Of a DNA stretch of 25,550 bases, positions 1-7,212 are shown piece after piece. A model generated the notes under the pieces. It did not search any database, had not been told where the DNA came from, and saw nothing but the letters and a program-made list of their open reading frames with translations. This DNA is from JAFLCA01 sp041907145. Its GTDB lineage: Bacteria > Bdellovibrionota_C > UBA2361 > JAFLCA01. The first letter of the stretch is position 1. Each line of letters starts with the position of its first letter. Position numbers and translations under genes: made by a program. The DNA is taken from contig JAYRHW010000170.1 of the NCBI GenBank assembly GCA_041907145.1, positions 1-25,550 of the forward strand, written 5' to 3'.

Positions 1-276
1 CACTTCGGCGAACAGATCGCTGATCGTGACTTCAGACTTGTCGATCAGTCAGACGAGATCGCCACGTTCTATCCGGTGCTTGCGACGGGTTACCCGGCGA
101 TTTCTACCGGTGCCGAACGGGAACTCGAGCACGCCATCACGAATGCGAAAGACGTCCACGTCGTGTGGCCGTGTAAGCGTTATCCGTCACCCTTCGTGAC
201 GGTGAACGCGGACCACACCCATGCCTCGTTGGACGCCTATCTCGAGAACTTGCGGAAGCGCATTCCCCGCAACTGA
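1..276 (+). CDS. 3' end of an unknown protein (5' part outside window)
   Basis: The reading frame is open from the first base and ends at TGA 274-276, so this is the last 91 residues of a longer protein. The visible part has a DFRLVDQSDEI segment, then a GYPAISTGAERELEHA segment, then a VHVVWP strand. The order 'SD-hydrophobic strand, small loop with Gly, E-x-E-x-A helix, strand' resembles the second half of nucleoside 2-deoxyribosyltransferase-like or other Rossmannoid folds, but I do not recognise the family and this likeness is weak. There is no signal peptide or membrane segment in the visible part. It is convergent with the pdh operon, and a GC-rich hairpin lies in the gap. Confidence 0.6.
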   Translation, partial: HFGEQIADRDFRLVDQSDEIATFYPVLATGYPAISTGAERELEHAITNAKDVHVVWPCKRYPSPFVTVNADHTHASLDAYLENLRKRIPRN

Positions 277-290
277 TCCGGAAGAGGCAG

Positions 291-334
291 GCGGGCGTGG
301 GCTCAGGGCTTACAACCTTGTGTCCCACGCCCGC
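291..334. terminator. GC-rich hairpin between convergent genes
   Basis: GCGGGCGTGGG (291-301) pairs perfectly with CCCACGCCCGC (324-334), an 11-bp stem with a 22-nt loop. It lies between the stop of the upstream plus-strand gene (276) and the stop of the minus-strand carbonic anhydrase gene (380). No clean T-tract follows on either strand, so it may be a bidirectional hairpin or an imperfect terminator. Confidence 0.5.
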
Positions 335-379
335 TGACGCCTTGATTTACTGTTGAAGGTTGAAACAAGCTGTGGTGTC

Positions 380-916
380 TCAATCTTTTGCGCGAGCCTG
401 GGCAAAATCCGCCAAATATTTGGAGCCTAGGGAACGATAATGCTCGGCTGATTCCTGTATCCCCTGCATTTCCTTGGCGGTCAGCTTCCTTACCGGACGA
501 GCAGGGGAGCCAAACGCCAAATGCCCGGCAGGGATTACCGTGTTCATGCTGACGAGGGAATTTGCACCAATAATGCAATTCTCCTCGATCACGGCGTTAT
601 CCAAAATCGTAGACCCCATCCCGATGATGCAGCGGTTGCCAACAGTGCAGCCGTGGACGATGGCCCGGTGTCCGATAGTTACGTCGCATCCGACGAAGAC
701 CGGACTAAGGCCTGTTGAAGTATGCAGCAAGGAATGCTCTTGCAGATTCGTACCCTCACCGATGGTGATGGGCAGAATATCTCCGCGCACCACGGCGCCA
801 AAGAAAGCGGAGCAGCAAGCTCCGAGTGTGACTTGCCCGATTACCCAGCTATCGGGCGCAATCCAGACCTGGGATCCGATTTTTGGCTCGACTCCCTCGA
901 AAGACCGAACCGGCAT
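380..916 (-). CDS. Gamma-class carbonic anhydrase family protein (YrdA/PaaY type)
   Basis: A 178-residue left-handed beta-helix protein built from hexapeptide repeats (IGEGTN, IGHRAI, IGMGST, IGANSL). The three predicted metal-binding histidines are present as H65 (LLHTS), H83 (IGHRA) and H88 (IVHGC), with the usual R44-G-D46 motif before them. The family binds zinc or iron; some members hydrate CO2, and many have no known substrate. It ends with the typical GSPARPVRKL segment and a C-terminal helix. The ATG at 916 lies 7 bases after the pdhB stop, so it is almost certainly the third gene of the pdhA-pdhB operon. A role in supplying or scavenging bicarbonate from CO2 released by pyruvate dehydrogenase is an inference from position only. 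Confidence 0.9.
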   Translation of the reverse strand: MPVRSFEGVEPKIGSQVWIAPDSWVIGQVTLGACCSAFFGAVVRGDILPITIGEGTNLQEHSLLHTSTGLSPVFVGCDVTIGHRAIVHGCTVGNRCIIGMGSTILDNAVIEENCIIGANSLVSMNTVIPAGHLAFGSPARPVRKLTAKEMQGIQESAEHYRSLGSKYLADFAQARAKD

Positions 917-923
917 GCGGCCT

Positions 924-1907
924 CTACTTGTGACCTTCGAGGACCTTTAGAGCCTCGGCCACGCAGCGTTCGCGTGATGGCAAAATGACGGACTCCAAAG
1001 CCTTGGAATAAGGCATCGGAGCTTCGAGTGAGGACACGAGGCCAACGGGGGCATCAAGTTCATCGAATAATTCGGTGCTAATCAAATGGCTCAAATAGGC
1101 GCCGTAGCTTGCGACGCTATGCTGCTCTTGAATAATGAGCGCACGGTGAGTCTTCGCCACTGAACGGAACATAGCCTCCTTGTCCAGCGGGCGCAGCGTA
1201 CGCAAATCCAAAACTTCAGCTGAAATGCCTTGTTCGGCAAGAGCCTCGGCTACGCCAAGCGTCAAGAAGACATTCTTGGACCAAGTGATAAGGGTAATAT
1301 CGCTGCCCTCTCGCTTAACGTCGGCGACCCCAATCGGAATAGTATACTCCTCCTCCGGTACCGGGCCTTTCATCGAATAGGTCAGCTCGGACTCGAAGAA
1401 TACTACGGGGTTATCATTTCGAATCGCGCTCTTGAGCAGTCCCTTCATGTCATAGGGCGTAGAGGGGGAGATTACGATAAGACCGGGAGTGTAAGCATAG
1501 AAGCTGTCGAAGGAGTTCGCGTGCTGGGCTCCAAGTTGGTACGCAGCTCCGCCTGCGCCGCGAAATACGATGGGCATGGTGAATTGTCCGGCAGACATCA
1601 TGCGCGCCTTCGCGGCCGTATTAAGAATTTGATCGATTGCGATTAGCGAGAAGTTGAATGTCATAAATTCGATGATAGGACGCAATCCGACCATCGCCGC
1701 ACCGATGCCAATCCCTGCGAAACCATTTTCGGCGATCGGCGTATCAATCACACGCTTGGGACCAAACTGATCAAGCATCCCCTTGGAGCATTTGTATGCG
1801 CCATTGTAAGCGCCGACTTCCTCGCCCATGAGCAACACGCGCTCATCGCGAATCATTTCTTCGGTCATGGCCTCCTTCAAGGCATCTCGGATGGCAATTT
1901 CACGCAT
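924..1907 (-). CDS. pdhB: Pyruvate dehydrogenase E1 component, beta subunit
   Basis: A 327-residue transketolase-like protein, full length for the E1-beta family. It starts MREIAIRDALKEAM and carries the family segments GEEVG, DTPIAENGFAGIGIGAAM, the VFRGAGGAAYQLGAQHAN region and the C-terminal EVLDLRTLRPLD. With PdhA it forms the alpha2beta2 E1 enzyme that decarboxylates pyruvate with thiamine diphosphate and acetylates the lipoyl arm of E2. The ATG at 1907 lies 8 bases after the pdhA stop, with an AGAGAAG ribosome-binding site. No E2 or E3 gene is in the window, so 2-oxoisovalerate or acetoin dehydrogenase E1 cannot be excluded; overall similarity favours pyruvate. Confidence 0.92.
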   Translation of the reverse strand: MREIAIRDALKEAMTEEMIRDERVLLMGEEVGAYNGAYKCSKGMLDQFGPKRVIDTPIAENGFAGIGIGAAMVGLRPIIEFMTFNFSLIAIDQILNTAAKARMMSAGQFTMPIVFRGAGGAAYQLGAQHANSFDSFYAYTPGLIVISPSTPYDMKGLLKSAIRNDNPVVFFESELTYSMKGPVPEEEYTIPIGVADVKREGSDITLITWSKNVFLTLGVAEALAEQGISAEVLDLRTLRPLDKEAMFRSVAKTHRALIIQEQHSVASYGAYLSHLISTELFDELDAPVGLVSSLEAPMPYSKALESVILPSRERCVAEALKVLEGHK

Positions 1908-1915
1908 ATACTTCT

Positions 1916-2863
1916 CTACACTTCCACGTAATTTAGTGCCGTCTCTGGGGCCGGGAACGGAGATTCCTCGGCGAATTTGACCGCGTCGGAGATCTCCTCT
2001 TCGATTTCTCTATCGATGCGGGAGCGGGCCTCATTCATGCCGAGAGCATCTAGTTTATCGCCCAGGGTCTTGATCGGATCGCGTGAGCGCCATTCTTCTA
2101 CATCTTCCTTGGTGCGGTATGTTCCCGGATCGGCCATCGAATGTCCGCGGTAGCGATAGGTCTTCGCTTCTATCAGCGTGGGCTGTCCGTGTTCTCTGGC
2201 ACGCCGTACGGCGGTATGGAGCGAGGCGCGAACGGCAAAAACATCGTGGCCGTCAACGCTGTCGCGAGCCATCGGATATCCTAAGGCGCGAATAGAAAGA
2301 TCCTCTGTTGGCGATGTCTTCGAAAGCGGGGTGCCCATCGAGAAGAAGTTGTTTTCGATCACGTACACTACGGGCAGTTTCCACAAAGCCGCCAATGACA
2401 TGCCTTCGTGAAAGGGACCGATATTTATGGCTCCATCGCCTAGGAAGCAGACCGTGACGGCATCTGTCTGCTGGTAATTACTTGCAAAGGCTATTCCGGC
2501 AGCCAAGGGGACTTGAGCGCCGACAATGCCCCAGCCGCCCATAAAATGCAGAGCTGAATCATAAAAATGCATGGAGCCGCCTCGTCCACGGGCGCAGCCT
2601 GTATCTTTGCCGAGAAGCTCGGCCATTCCGGCGCGCGCACTTCCGCCGCGGGCCAGGTAATGGCCATGGCAGCGGTAGGCGGTAACGACATAATCTCTCT
2701 TTTCAAGGACAGACATCGCACCAACTGCAACTGCTTCCTCTCCGATATAAAGATGAAGGAACCCTCCGATCTTTCGCTCGGTGTATAATCGGGCAGCTTC
2801 TTCTTCGAATCTTCTAATTCGAAGCATCTGCCGGTACAAATCTGCGATTAATTCCTGATCCAT
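1916..2863 (-). CDS. pdhA: Pyruvate dehydrogenase E1 component, alpha subunit
   Basis: A 315-residue E1-alpha protein. The thiamine-diphosphate motif runs from GDG (residues 142-144) to NN (171-172), with normal GDG-x(26)-NN spacing. Other family marks are RRFEEEAARLY near the N-terminus, the G-FLHLYIGEEAVAVG segment, RGRGGSMH, and the loop YRYRGHSMADPGTYRT. It pairs with PdhB, encoded 8 bases downstream, to form the E1 tetramer. It is the first gene of the operon; the 139-bp gap upstream is shared with the divergent RuvC-like gene. The ATG at 2863 has only a modest ribosome-binding site (GAGAAG). The lack of an adjacent E2/E3 gene is a mild oddity, although split pdh loci are common. Confidence 0.92.
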   Translation of the reverse strand: MDQELIADLYRQMLRIRRFEEEAARLYTERKIGGFLHLYIGEEAVAVGAMSVLEKRDYVVTAYRCHGHYLARGGSARAGMAELLGKDTGCARGRGGSMHFYDSALHFMGGWGIVGAQVPLAAGIAFASNYQQTDAVTVCFLGDGAINIGPFHEGMSLAALWKLPVVYVIENNFFSMGTPLSKTSPTEDLSIRALGYPMARDSVDGHDVFAVRASLHTAVRRAREHGQPTLIEAKTYRYRGHSMADPGTYRTKEDVEEWRSRDPIKTLGDKLDALGMNEARSRIDREIEEEISDAVKFAEESPFPAPETALNYVEV

Positions 2864-3002
2864 GACTTCTCAGCGTTAGCTAAAGGGCGCCGGGCACCTA
2901 ATGAAGTGACGGGACGCCCTACATAACTACTAGAAAACCCTTGAGAAATGCAACATTAGGAATAGCTCTTCCCATGCGGAAGTAATAAACTATCAATACG
3001 GC

Positions 3003-3668
3003 ATGAAATCTACTCCATTGCGAAAGAAGCTAGCCAAGGCGTCCAGACGGCTGATGGCGGTCGACCCGAGTCTCACTTGTTCTGGCTGGGCTCTTTTCGA
3101 TCTTTCCGACGAGCTGGCTGGAGGCGCGCTGCTCGTAGCGGTCGGCAAAATTCGTTCGCTTGCCCCGTCGTTTCCTTTGGCTACCAGGCTCCTTGATTTG
3201 CAGCACAAGATTTTACAGATATTTGAGCAACTTTCACTTGGCGCTGACGATGTTCTGATATGTGAATCGCAGACTACGATGCGGGATCCCCGGGCGGCGT
3301 TTAAGGTCGAGCAGGTGCGGGGCATCTTTGAGACTGTTGCGCGAAGTCGCGCCTTGCGGGTGCCAGGGCGAATTAATCCGCGCTCGGTTCAAAGCGAGGT
3401 CATGGGCCTGAGGGGTAAGCAGCTCGAGCGGGCCGTGGTGAAGCATACTGCAGTTCAAATTGTAAAGAGCGTGTACGGCGACGCGCTTTCGTCTTTAGGA
3501 TTTACCGTTGATAATAGGAATCTTCTTAGGCACCAAGATATCGTCGATGCGATTCTAGTCGGCTCCCTCGCGGTAAGTCGAGTTCAGGGTGCGGAAAGGG
3601 CAGGATTCGATCTTGAAGAAGCCTTTTTGCCGCGGGCTCGTAGAGTCGGCAAGCGATTGCCTCGATAA
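3003..3668 (+). CDS. RuvC-like RNase H-fold nuclease
   Basis: A 221-residue protein with a RuvC-type active-site pattern. The first strand reads LMAVDPSLTCSGWALF with D21. The second acidic residue is E88 in VLICESQ. Near the C-terminus RHQDIVDAILVG supplies D179 and D182, three residues apart as in RuvC. RuvC resolves Holliday junctions as a dimer; the family also includes phage and otherwise uncharacterised relatives. It is longer than typical RuvC (about 170 residues), has a basic N-terminus and C-terminus, and has no ruvA or ruvB neighbours, so it may be a divergent paralogue. No good ribosome-binding site precedes ATG 3003. A nuclease-fold gene starts 9 bases after its stop, which suggests an operon. 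Confidence 0.72.
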   Translation: MKSTPLRKKLAKASRRLMAVDPSLTCSGWALFDLSDELAGGALLVAVGKIRSLAPSFPLATRLLDLQHKILQIFEQLSLGADDVLICESQTTMRDPRAAFKVEQVRGIFETVARSRALRVPGRINPRSVQSEVMGLRGKQLERAVVKHTAVQIVKSVYGDALSSLGFTVDNRNLLRHQDIVDAILVGSLAVSRVQGAERAGFDLEEAFLPRARRVGKRLPR

Positions 3669-3677
3669 AGGGAAGAC

Positions 3678-4799
3678 GTGCGAAGCTTGACAGCAAGAAT
3701 AGCGGTGATTGGCGTAAGCGCACTCTGTTTGATGTGTGCTGCGATACGTTCCTACGCTGCCGATTCATTGGGTAGTGAGGCGTCGTCCATCCTCGACCCG
3801 CGGGGAGAGCCCGAGCTTATTATCTGCAGTCAGAATCTTGAAAACTACGGGTCCTTCCAGGATTCAAAGATGCGAAATCCCTCGCTCTCACAGGAGTCGT
3901 ACCGCGAAAAGGAGCGGGCCATTGCACAGCGCATTGCCAGCAAATCCTGCGACGTAGTCGCGGTGCAGGAGGTTCTGGGGAAGGATGACGAAACAGCATT
4001 GGCAGCCCTCAATCGGCTGGCGGGCGAGCTGCGGCGAGTCACGAATCGAATCTATGATACTCGTGTCGGTCCCACTCTAGACCGAATGTCGCATGTAGGA
4101 TTTCTCGTGGCCAAGGATCGTGCCGAGATTGCAAATACCTTATCGTATGCCAAGGTGGAACTCCCCAAGGTCGTTCCCGATGAGAAACCGCGGCTATTCA
4201 TCCGCGCGCCTTACGAGGTTCAGCTCTCCGTGCGTTCACGTGGCGAGGGAAATCCTCGCTCGGTATCGCTTATCAATTTTCATTTCAAGTCTCGCCGCGG
4301 CGGCGGCGGAGACCCAGCCGAGCTCGAGTGGGAGACCTACCGCATGGCGATGGCCGAGGCCATTCGCCGAATTGCAGAGCTCAGGCACGCGCGCTCCTTG
4401 GCAAGCGGCGAAACAATTTTGGTGCTGCTGGGAGACCGAAATAGCAACTTTGACTGTGCTAGCGCGAAGATTTTGGAAGGATCGCTCGTGCTAAAGTCTT
4501 TCCTGGAGGGTGGAAGCTGCCGGCTTAGTAAGCGCGGAGTGCCGCTCTGTCAGGCCGGAAGCACTCGTGCGCAGAAGTTCTTCAGTGTGTTGACGGGCGA
4601 TCCTCAGGCAAGCCGTATACCGGGCACTCAGCAATACAAGGAAGAGTATTCCTGGCTCGATGATATTTTGTTGCCCCAAGAGTCGCTTCGCTACGCCTGG
4701 GAGCGTTTCGACAGCAACGGGGACTACAACAGTGGTGTTGTGAATAGTCTCGCCAAGGCCTCCGATCACGGCATGGTTTGGGTTAAACTTAACTGGTGA
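3678..4799 (+). CDS. Exported endonuclease/exonuclease/phosphatase family protein
   Basis: A 373-residue protein with an N-terminal signal peptide (hydrophobic AVIGVSALCLMCAA, likely cut after RSYA). The mature part has the DNase I-like fold motifs in order: ICSQNLENYG (Asn), VVAVQEV (catalytic Glu), INFHFKS, LLGDRNSNFD (D-x-N) and ASDHGMVWV (terminal Asp-His). The family hydrolyses phosphodiesters or phosphomonoesters with Mg2+; the substrate could be extracellular DNA, RNA or a phospholipid and cannot be told from sequence. The start is GTG at 3678, preceded closely by AAGGGAAG. It lies 9 bases after the RuvC-like gene, and its 3' end overlaps the convergent membrane-protein gene by 34 bp. 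Confidence 0.82.
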   Translation: MRSLTARIAVIGVSALCLMCAAIRSYAADSLGSEASSILDPRGEPELIICSQNLENYGSFQDSKMRNPSLSQESYREKERAIAQRIASKSCDVVAVQEVLGKDDETALAALNRLAGELRRVTNRIYDTRVGPTLDRMSHVGFLVAKDRAEIANTLSYAKVELPKVVPDEKPRLFIRAPYEVQLSVRSRGEGNPRSVSLINFHFKSRRGGGGDPAELEWETYRMAMAEAIRRIAELRHARSLASGETILVLLGDRNSNFDCASAKILEGSLVLKSFLEGGSCRLSKRGVPLCQAGSTRAQKFFSVLTGDPQASRIPGTQQYKEEYSWLDDILLPQESLRYAWERFDSNGDYNSGVVNSLAKASDHGMVWVKLNW

Positions 4800-6052
4800 G
4801 TCATCGTTAGGTTCCTTGTGCTCGGGTCAGATAGATCCACGAACCAAATTTGCGGATCTCCAGCGGGGTTAATGGGAATTCGGCACGCATCTACCGATTG
4901 CTCACAGGCTGCGATGCGGCGGGACCATTCGAAGTCGTGCAGACGTTGGCCTTTCGATGTCGGGGTAAGAAAGAGGAAAGCCGCCAACGACAACCCGACA
5001 GGAATATATTTCCCTTTCCAGGGGCTTGCACATATGAAGGCCCAGACCAGCATTACTAGGGGCAAGTAGAGATGTCGTCCACTATCCATTCGCATGGTCT
5101 TATCTGACCAATTGCGAGTGGCATACAATGAGACGCAATAAACGAGTAGGGCTGCCATAGAGAAGCAAATCGGTAGAAAACTTTTATGCTGCCATTCCCT
5201 TCTAAGTAACAGCAGACTGCCGATAACAATCGCGGCCAAACCGATCAATTGAGCGAGGTAGGAAAATTCGAATGCAGGTGCATAGTCGCCCACGAACAGA
5301 CGCGAAAAATGCCTTAACAAAATGGCCGGCAAATTGATGCGCGGGACGTCCCAGGTCGCTGGAGCGCGATGACCCATTCCGGAAAGCTGAATACTTGCGG
5401 TTAGAACGCTCGTGAATAGAAGCACAATGCCGTACCTGCGACGGGTCAAATTCGCTTTGACAGCAAACAGGGGCCACAAGCAGATTGAGAACGGCGAGCT
5501 CAATCCAGCGAGTAACAACACTCCATAATCGAAGAATACGGCGCGCCATGAACGGGGCGGAGAGGATGCCAAAAGGAGAATTACAAACAGTGTGGTCAAC
5601 GTGGCCCAGTTCGCGATGTTGAAAAACACCTCATTTGAAACTGGAGTACAGACCAAAGCTAACCCCAGAAGAAACTTTTGATGACTCGGAATGCGAATCC
5701 TTTCTGAAAATATGTAGACAATGGCCAGCATAAGAAGCAGCCAGGACGAAAATGAATACCAGAGCGGAATGTAGATCAACGGGAGATATGAACCGAGAGC
5801 AGCGACAAGACGGGGCGCGCAATGATAGTATCCCGCGTAGGGCTTCAGCAGTGCCTGCCAGCCCAGAGAGCGGGCCTCGCGCAGAAAGATGGCCCCGTCC
5901 TCAGCCCAAAGCTTGGGGTGGGCCATTGCATCAGGCCGGCGCCAGACCAAAGCCAAAGTAACAAGTGTCATGCAGACAAGGCATAGCAGTAAGGGCGATG
6001 TTCTCAGTGGGAATGCAGCAGATGCCCTATGTTGATTTGGTTCAGGGTTCAT
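4766..6052 (-). CDS. Polytopic membrane protein, putative GT-C-type glycosyltransferase
   Basis: A 428-residue protein with about ten hydrophobic segments. After the first membrane segment (residues about 19-38) comes LWAEDGAIFLREA (E51, D52), followed by PYAGYYHCAPRLVAALG. An acidic pair in the first extracytoplasmic loop is typical of GT-C lipid-linked-sugar glycosyltransferases, and the AEDG...PYAGY pattern recurs in uncharacterised membrane proteins of this kind; the sugar and acceptor are unknown. I chose ATG 6052 (MNPEPNQ) over an upstream extension to 6187, which would overlap the MBL gene and add a non-hydrophobic Cys/Arg-rich leader. No clear ribosome-binding site is visible. Its 3' end overlaps the convergent nuclease gene by 34 bp. 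Confidence 0.65.
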   Translation of the reverse strand: MNPEPNQHRASAAFPLRTSPLLLCLVCMTLVTLALVWRRPDAMAHPKLWAEDGAIFLREARSLGWQALLKPYAGYYHCAPRLVAALGSYLPLIYIPLWYSFSSWLLLMLAIVYIFSERIRIPSHQKFLLGLALVCTPVSNEVFFNIANWATLTTLFVILLLASSPPRSWRAVFFDYGVLLLAGLSSPFSICLWPLFAVKANLTRRRYGIVLLFTSVLTASIQLSGMGHRAPATWDVPRINLPAILLRHFSRLFVGDYAPAFEFSYLAQLIGLAAIVIGSLLLLRREWQHKSFLPICFSMAALLVYCVSLYATRNWSDKTMRMDSGRHLYLPLVMLVWAFICASPWKGKYIPVGLSLAAFLFLTPTSKGQRLHDFEWSRRIAACEQSVDACRIPINPAGDPQIWFVDLSDPSTRNLTMTHQLSLTQTMP

Positions 6053-6138
6053 ACGATCAGGGGAAAAGCGCAGCGAAGTCTCCCAAGCTGCAGTGCAGCG
6101 TGCGCTAGAACGACAAAGGTAGACTTCCGCACGAGGAT

Positions 6139-7062
6139 CTAGTTGACGGGGGCATCTGTCGCGCGCGCTGCAAGCACCTGTCGCCATACTGCATCGAGCG
6201 AGCGTCTCAAATTTACCTGTACGATAGGATCGGCTTCCTGTGAAGTATAGAATCCCGCCGTTACGGACGCGAGAATTTCCTCATCCGTAATACCAAGCTT
6301 ATGCGCGCGCTGACACTCGGCGAAGAGGTCAGCAGTATTTTGCTTTATAGCCTCAAGATGCTTGCGGGCAAGCTGCCCGGTCAGCACTCCCTGATTGGGA
6401 AGGCAGAGACCGGTAATCTCCGTCTTTGCTAACTTCTGAATGCTGTTCAGGGCTTTATTTTGGCAGAGGTCTCCACCGGGTGTGGCAAGTTCCCTTCCAC
6501 GATAATACCCAAAACCCTCATCCGTTATAAGATACTGAGCGGGGAGCACCTGCAGAGCCAGAGACTCCTCGCTATGACCCGGCGCTGCCACGACTCGAAC
6601 GTCCATCCCGCAACCTAGCCGCAAGATTTCGCACTCAGTCATAACTGTATCGATGGCAAGGAGACGTTGAAACTCCTCGAACGGGGGAGGCCGCGTACCA
6701 TCAGCGCCGAATGCAGCGGACAAGGCGCAATCCTCTTCGTAGAGGGCGCGAACAAAGGCTTGATTTGCCAATTTGCTGCGCATGCTGGCGGTTCCAAAGA
6801 CGGTGATACTTGGAAACCTTTGACGAAGCAGGGGGATCGCTGCGATGCGATCAGCATGCAAATGGGTAATGAGAACTTGCGATAGCGCCTTAAGGGGCAG
6901 AGAAAGCGCTTCTATGCGCTTGAACAGAAGCTGGAGGTGTGATGAGGGGCCTGGATCCACTAGCGTTAAGCCCTTTGCGTTGCCGAGCAGGTAGTGGCAG
7001 GAATGCCCCAGGGGAAGGAGATAAAAATTCTCATGAATCGGACCGCTGGCTCGAATGAGCAT
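6139..7062 (-). CDS. MBL-fold metallo-hydrolase-like protein with altered metal site
   Basis: A 307-residue beta-lactamase-fold protein: N-terminal strands with LVDPGPSS, metal motif THLHADR (H67, H69, D71, R72), APGHSEES (H163), ITDEG (D181), and a C-terminal helical region like that of LACTB2/glyoxalase II relatives. The usual motif is HxHxDH, but here the last histidine is arginine, and the final family histidine is replaced in LPNQG (N223-Q224). Site 1 ligands (H67, H69, H163, bridging D181) remain while two site 2 ligands are gone. It may bind one metal or be inactive. It starts at ATG 7062 with no obvious ribosome-binding site and ends 86 bases before the membrane-protein gene. Confidence 0.8.
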   Translation of the reverse strand: MLIRASGPIHENFYLLPLGHSCHYLLGNAKGLTLVDPGPSSHLQLLFKRIEALSLPLKALSQVLITHLHADRIAAIPLLRQRFPSITVFGTASMRSKLANQAFVRALYEEDCALSAAFGADGTRPPPFEEFQRLLAIDTVMTECEILRLGCGMDVRVVAAPGHSEESLALQVLPAQYLITDEGFGYYRGRELATPGGDLCQNKALNSIQKLAKTEITGLCLPNQGVLTGQLARKHLEAIKQNTADLFAECQRAHKLGITDEEILASVTAGFYTSQEADPIVQVNLRRSLDAVWRQVLAARATDAPVN

Positions 7063-7150
7063 ATTGGGATTGTGCCTGAAACTACTCCTCTCTATTTATC
7101 ATAGTTTGCGGTACCTAAGCCAATGCCAGGTCCCTGTCTGAAGGGATGCA

Positions 7151-7186
7151 ATAAAAATGGCGACGGGGGTATTTGCCCCCGTCGCC
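7151..7186 (-). terminator. Rho-independent terminator of recA
   Basis: On the minus strand a perfect 11-bp stem (GGCGACGGGGG, 7186-7176, pairing with 7169-7159) closes a 6-nt loop and is followed by ATTTTTAT (7158-7151). It lies 27 bases past the recA stop and separates recA from the MBL gene. Confidence 0.9.
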
Positions 7187-7212
7187 GCACATTCGAAAAA
7201 TGTTCCTATTAA

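Noticed and set aside
474..950. Plus-strand frames opposite the carbonic anhydrase and pdhB genes
   Set aside because: They are shadows; the minus-strand frames have clear family motifs and operon spacing.
6053..6187. N-terminal extension of the membrane-protein frame up to 6187
   Set aside because: It would overlap the MBL gene, adds a Cys/Arg-rich non-hydrophobic leader, and a better ATG lies at 6052 just before the first membrane segment.
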